Position numbers and translations under genes: made by a program
Notes under the pieces: generated by a model
What the model was told of the DNA's origin: nothing
What the model saw: only the letters and a program-made list of their open reading frames with translations
Database searches by the model: none
In this document: piece by piece, positions 6,750-8,793 of the stretch
How the letters are laid out: each line of letters starts with the position of its first letter
Numbering within the stretch: the first letter of the stretch is position 1
Source: an uncultured Methylophilus sp.
Lineage (GTDB): Bacteria; Pseudomonadota; Gammaproteobacteria; Burkholderiales; Methylophilaceae
DNA length: 8,793 nt
Direction of reading: 5' to 3'
NCBI GenBank assembly: GCA_936943315.1
Contig: CAKZJM010000193.1
Span: forward strand, 1 to 8,793

Positions 6750-7097
6750 ATGGATCCAAATCGTTACAGCAAGAACCGCACTATCCGTCCGGATGGACCC
6801 TGGCAGATTGTGAAGGCATTGCTCACCCTGGGGTTAATGATTTGCGCCTTTATAGGCATTGCTGTGCGCGTGTTTGGCAGCGACCATGGCCCCAGCGACT
6901 GGCTACAATGGCTGACCGCTTCTCCATTCAATGCCTCACTGGTGGCGGTGTGTCTCGTGGCCGCTTTCATTTTTCACCGCTACATTACCCATATCAGCAA
7001 CCAGCAACGCCAATCCGCCAGCAACCTGCCGGTGTATGCCATGATGTTGCTCGGTGCCTATTTTATATACCAGCTGATCACCACCGGCCACTGGTAG
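6750..7097 (+). CDS. Small three-helix membrane protein of unknown function
   Basis: 115 residues; I do not recognise the family. The N-terminus is short, charged and probably cytosolic (MDPNRYSKNRTIRPDGPW). Three hydrophobic segments follow at about 19-43 (ALLTLGLMICAFIGIAV), 58-79 (ASLVAVCLVAAFIFHRYI) and 92-112 (YAMMLLGAYFIYQLI). A loop with GSDHGPSDWLQW lies between helices 1 and 2, and a polar stretch HISNQQRQSASN between helices 2 and 3. There are no catalytic motifs. It sits 89 bases after nlpD on the same strand, where rpoS lies in many relatives, and ends convergently with leuA. It could be read through from nlpD; I see no clear promoter of its own. The ribosome binding site, normal codon use and coherent membrane profile support a real gene. 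The role is unknown. Confidence 0.72.
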   Translation: MDPNRYSKNRTIRPDGPWQIVKALLTLGLMICAFIGIAVRVFGSDHGPSDWLQWLTASPFNASLVAVCLVAAFIFHRYITHISNQQRQSASNLPVYAMMLLGAYFIYQLITTGHW

Positions 7098-7099
7098 TC

Positions 7100-7127
7100 A
7101 AAAGCCCTGCCACTTTTGCGACAGGGC
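7100..7127 (-). terminator. Rho-independent terminator of leuA
   Basis: Read on the minus strand, a 6-base GC-rich stem (7127-7122 with 7109-7104, GCCCTG/CAGGGC) closes a 12-base loop and is followed by TTTT (7103-7100). It begins 10 bases after the leuA stop. On the plus strand no T-run follows the stem, so it should serve leuA mainly. The T-run is short, so strength may be moderate. It may also reduce collision with the convergent small membrane gene. Confidence 0.65.
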
Positions 7128-7137
7128 CAATGTTCAA

Positions 7138-8793
7138 TCAAGCCGTCTTGGCCATAGGCAAGGGTTGCACACTGCTGCGGTTGACCCCACTCACAATCGC
7201 CTTGATGGAAGCGGTTACGATATTGGTATCCATGCCTACGCCGTAACACACCCGGCCCTGACAAACCACCTCCACAAAAGCGCAGGCCGTGGCTTCTCCC
7301 GCTGAGGCACTCGCACCTAGCGAACGCTCCTCAAAGCTGCGCACCTGAACCTGTATGCCAATATTGTGCAGGGCATGAATCGCCGCATCCACCGGCCCAT
7401 TGCCGTGCCCGCTTGCGATTGTTGGCACGCCATCCACCTCTATATGCATGCGTATCGCCTGACCCTGCACGTGTGACTCCAGCTGGTAATCCTGAAAGTA
7501 GACAGGTTGCTCGGCTGTCACATAATGCTGGTTAAACAATTGCCATAGCTCAGCATGCCCAACCTCGCTGCCATGCTGGTCGGTGTATTGCTGCACCACG
7601 CCAGAAAACTCGACCTGCATGCGTCGTGGCATCACCACACCATAATGGCTTTCCATTAGGTAAGCGACCCCACCTTTGCCCGATTGGCTATTCACCCGAA
7701 TAATCGAGTCATAGTTCCGGCCCAGGTCTTTAGGATCAATCGGCAGGTAAGGTACACTCCAACGTGTCTGTGAAGACTGGCTGGCAAAGCCTTTTTTAAT
7801 CGCATCCTGGTGCGATCCTGAGAATGCCGTAAACACCAGGTCACCGGCATAAGGATGACGCGGATGAATCTCAATCTGGGTGCACTCTTCTACCGTACGG
7901 CCAATCGCATCAATATCCGAAAAATCGAGGCCAGGATGTACGCCCTGTGTATACATATTGAGTGCCACCGTCACCAGATCGACATTGCCGGTGCGCTCTC
8001 CATGACCGAACAGGCAACCTTCTACACGGTCTGCCCCTGCCATGATACCCAGCTCGGTAGCGGCAACGGCTGTACCGCGATCATTGTGGGGATGCAGGCT
8101 CAGCACAATACTGTCACGGCGGGCCAGGTGGCGGTGCATCCATTCAATCTGGTCAGCATAGACATTAGGACTGGCCACTTCAACGGTGGCAGGCAGGTTG
8201 ATAATCATCTTGCGTTCAGGCGTCGCCCCCCACGCCTCTGTCACCGCGTCACACACCTCTTTTGAAAACGCCAGTTCGGTCGCGGTAAATGTCTCAGGGC
8301 TATACTGCATGATCACTTCCGTCTCAGGCATCTCAGCCGCCAGCGCCCTGACTAATGTCACCGCATCCACAGCCATCGCTTTGACCTCCGCCTTGCTCAT
8401 ATTGAACACCACCTCTCTAAAGGTGGGAGAAGTCGCATTGTAAATATGCACAATCACTCGCTTCGCGCCGCGGATAGAGTCCATGGTCCGGCGAATCAGG
8501 TGCTCACGCGCCTGCGTCAGCACCTCAATAGTCACATCCTCAGGAATCCGCTTTTCCTCAATCAGACTGCGCACAAAATTAAAATCGGTTTGCGAGGCCG
8601 AGGGAAAAGCCACTTCAATCTCTTTAAAGCCCATCTGGCACAGCATATTAAACATGCGCAGTTTTTTCTCCGCATCCATAGGCTCAAACAATGACTGGTT
8701 ACCGTCACGCAGGTCGGTACTCATCCAGATGGGCGGTTTGCTAATCACCGCGTTTGGCCATTGGCGATCTTTAAGATTCACGGCGGGAAAAGC
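7138..8793 (-). CDS. leuA: 2-isopropylmalate synthase, class 2 LeuA (5' end outside window)
   Basis: LeuA condenses acetyl-CoA with 2-oxoisovalerate to give 2-isopropylmalate, the first committed step of leucine synthesis. The frame stays open to the last base of the window: the codons before GTG 8781 encode AFPA, continuing a typical N-terminal AFPAVNLKDRQWP segment. The gene is therefore 5'-partial, with about 551 residues visible. Counting from GTG 8781, the catalytic TIM barrel carries STDLRDGNQ (21-29, DRDG-type motif with R25/D26), the metal-binding HPHND (230-234), GCLFGHGERTGNVDLV (255-270) and FSGSHQDAIKKGF (320-332). The C-terminal allosteric domain, which senses leucine in the family, includes SGHGNGPVDAAIHAL (457-471) and LGASASAGEATA (488-499). 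Length and motifs fit the longer class-2 LeuA (about 555-570 residues) and not the E. coli-type class. Its promoter and any leader peptide are outside the window. A terminator follows the stop. Confidence 0.97.
   Translation of the reverse strand, partial: AFPAVNLKDRQWPNAVISKPPIWMSTDLRDGNQSLFEPMDAEKKLRMFNMLCQMGFKEIEVAFPSASQTDFNFVRSLIEEKRIPEDVTIEVLTQAREHLIRRTMDSIRGAKRVIVHIYNATSPTFREVVFNMSKAEVKAMAVDAVTLVRALAAEMPETEVIMQYSPETFTATELAFSKEVCDAVTEAWGATPERKMIINLPATVEVASPNVYADQIEWMHRHLARRDSIVLSLHPHNDRGTAVAATELGIMAGADRVEGCLFGHGERTGNVDLVTVALNMYTQGVHPGLDFSDIDAIGRTVEECTQIEIHPRHPYAGDLVFTAFSGSHQDAIKKGFASQSSQTRWSVPYLPIDPKDLGRNYDSIIRVNSQSGKGGVAYLMESHYGVVMPRRMQVEFSGVVQQYTDQHGSEVGHAELWQLFNQHYVTAEQPVYFQDYQLESHVQGQAIRMHIEVDGVPTIASGHGNGPVDAAIHALHNIGIQVQVRSFEERSLGASASAGEATACAFVEVVCQGRVCYGVGMDTNIVTASIKAIVSGVNRSSVQPLPMAKTA

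Noticed and set aside
6500..7246. Long open frame (248 codons) on the plus strand running across the end of nlpD, the gap and the small membrane gene
   Set aside because: It lies in another frame of three better-supported genes, has no ribosome binding site, has no recognisable domain and is rich in Pro, Arg, Cys and His, as expected of an out-of-frame shadow.
7855..8265. 136-codon plus-strand open frame antisense to leuA
   Set aside because: leuA is fully supported on the other strand; this frame has no domain signal.
8779..8781. GTG at 8781 as the start of leuA
   Set aside because: The codons upstream to the window edge encode AFPA, matching the conserved N-terminal segment of class-2 LeuA, so the gene continues past the window.

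Overview
The window looks like an ordinary chromosomal segment of a betaproteobacterium. The gene content and protein flavour best fit the Methylophilaceae/Nitrosomonadales, but that placement rests on remembered family sequences and not on a search. G+C is roughly one half. There are no insertion sequences, phage genes, tRNAs, rRNAs or CRISPR arrays. Coding density is very high: the largest gap between genes is about 100 bases.

Left block (start of window to about 4242, plus strand): one tightly packed, probably co-transcribed run. It holds the 3' part of tamB (outer-membrane biogenesis), a NYN-domain protein with a C-terminal LOTUS/OST-HTH domain (putative RNase), wrbA (FMN quinone oxidoreductase), a HugZ/PNPOx-like protein with a DUF2470 tail (putative heme/flavin protein), and a small four-helix DUF2069 membrane protein. 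Two of the four junctions are 4-base ATGA overlaps.

Middle block (about 4306 to 7097, plus strand): a good sigma-70-like promoter lies immediately in front of surE, so close that the surE message is predicted to be leaderless or nearly so. surE, pcm (L-isoaspartyl protein methyltransferase) and nlpD (LysM/degenerate M23 lipoprotein) follow in the classical stress/survival order. rpoS, which follows nlpD in many proteobacteria, is absent. A 115-residue three-helix membrane protein of unknown function, with a near-perfect ribosome binding site, sits in its place.

Right block (7100 to end, minus strand): a convergent class-2 leuA (2-isopropylmalate synthase, leucine biosynthesis) with a Rho-independent terminator just after its stop. 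Its 5' end runs off the window.

I found no clear evidence of a new multi-gene system. The items most worth a second look are the apparently leaderless surE, the missing rpoS with its unknown replacement gene, and the NYN-LOTUS protein embedded in a tamB/wrbA operon.
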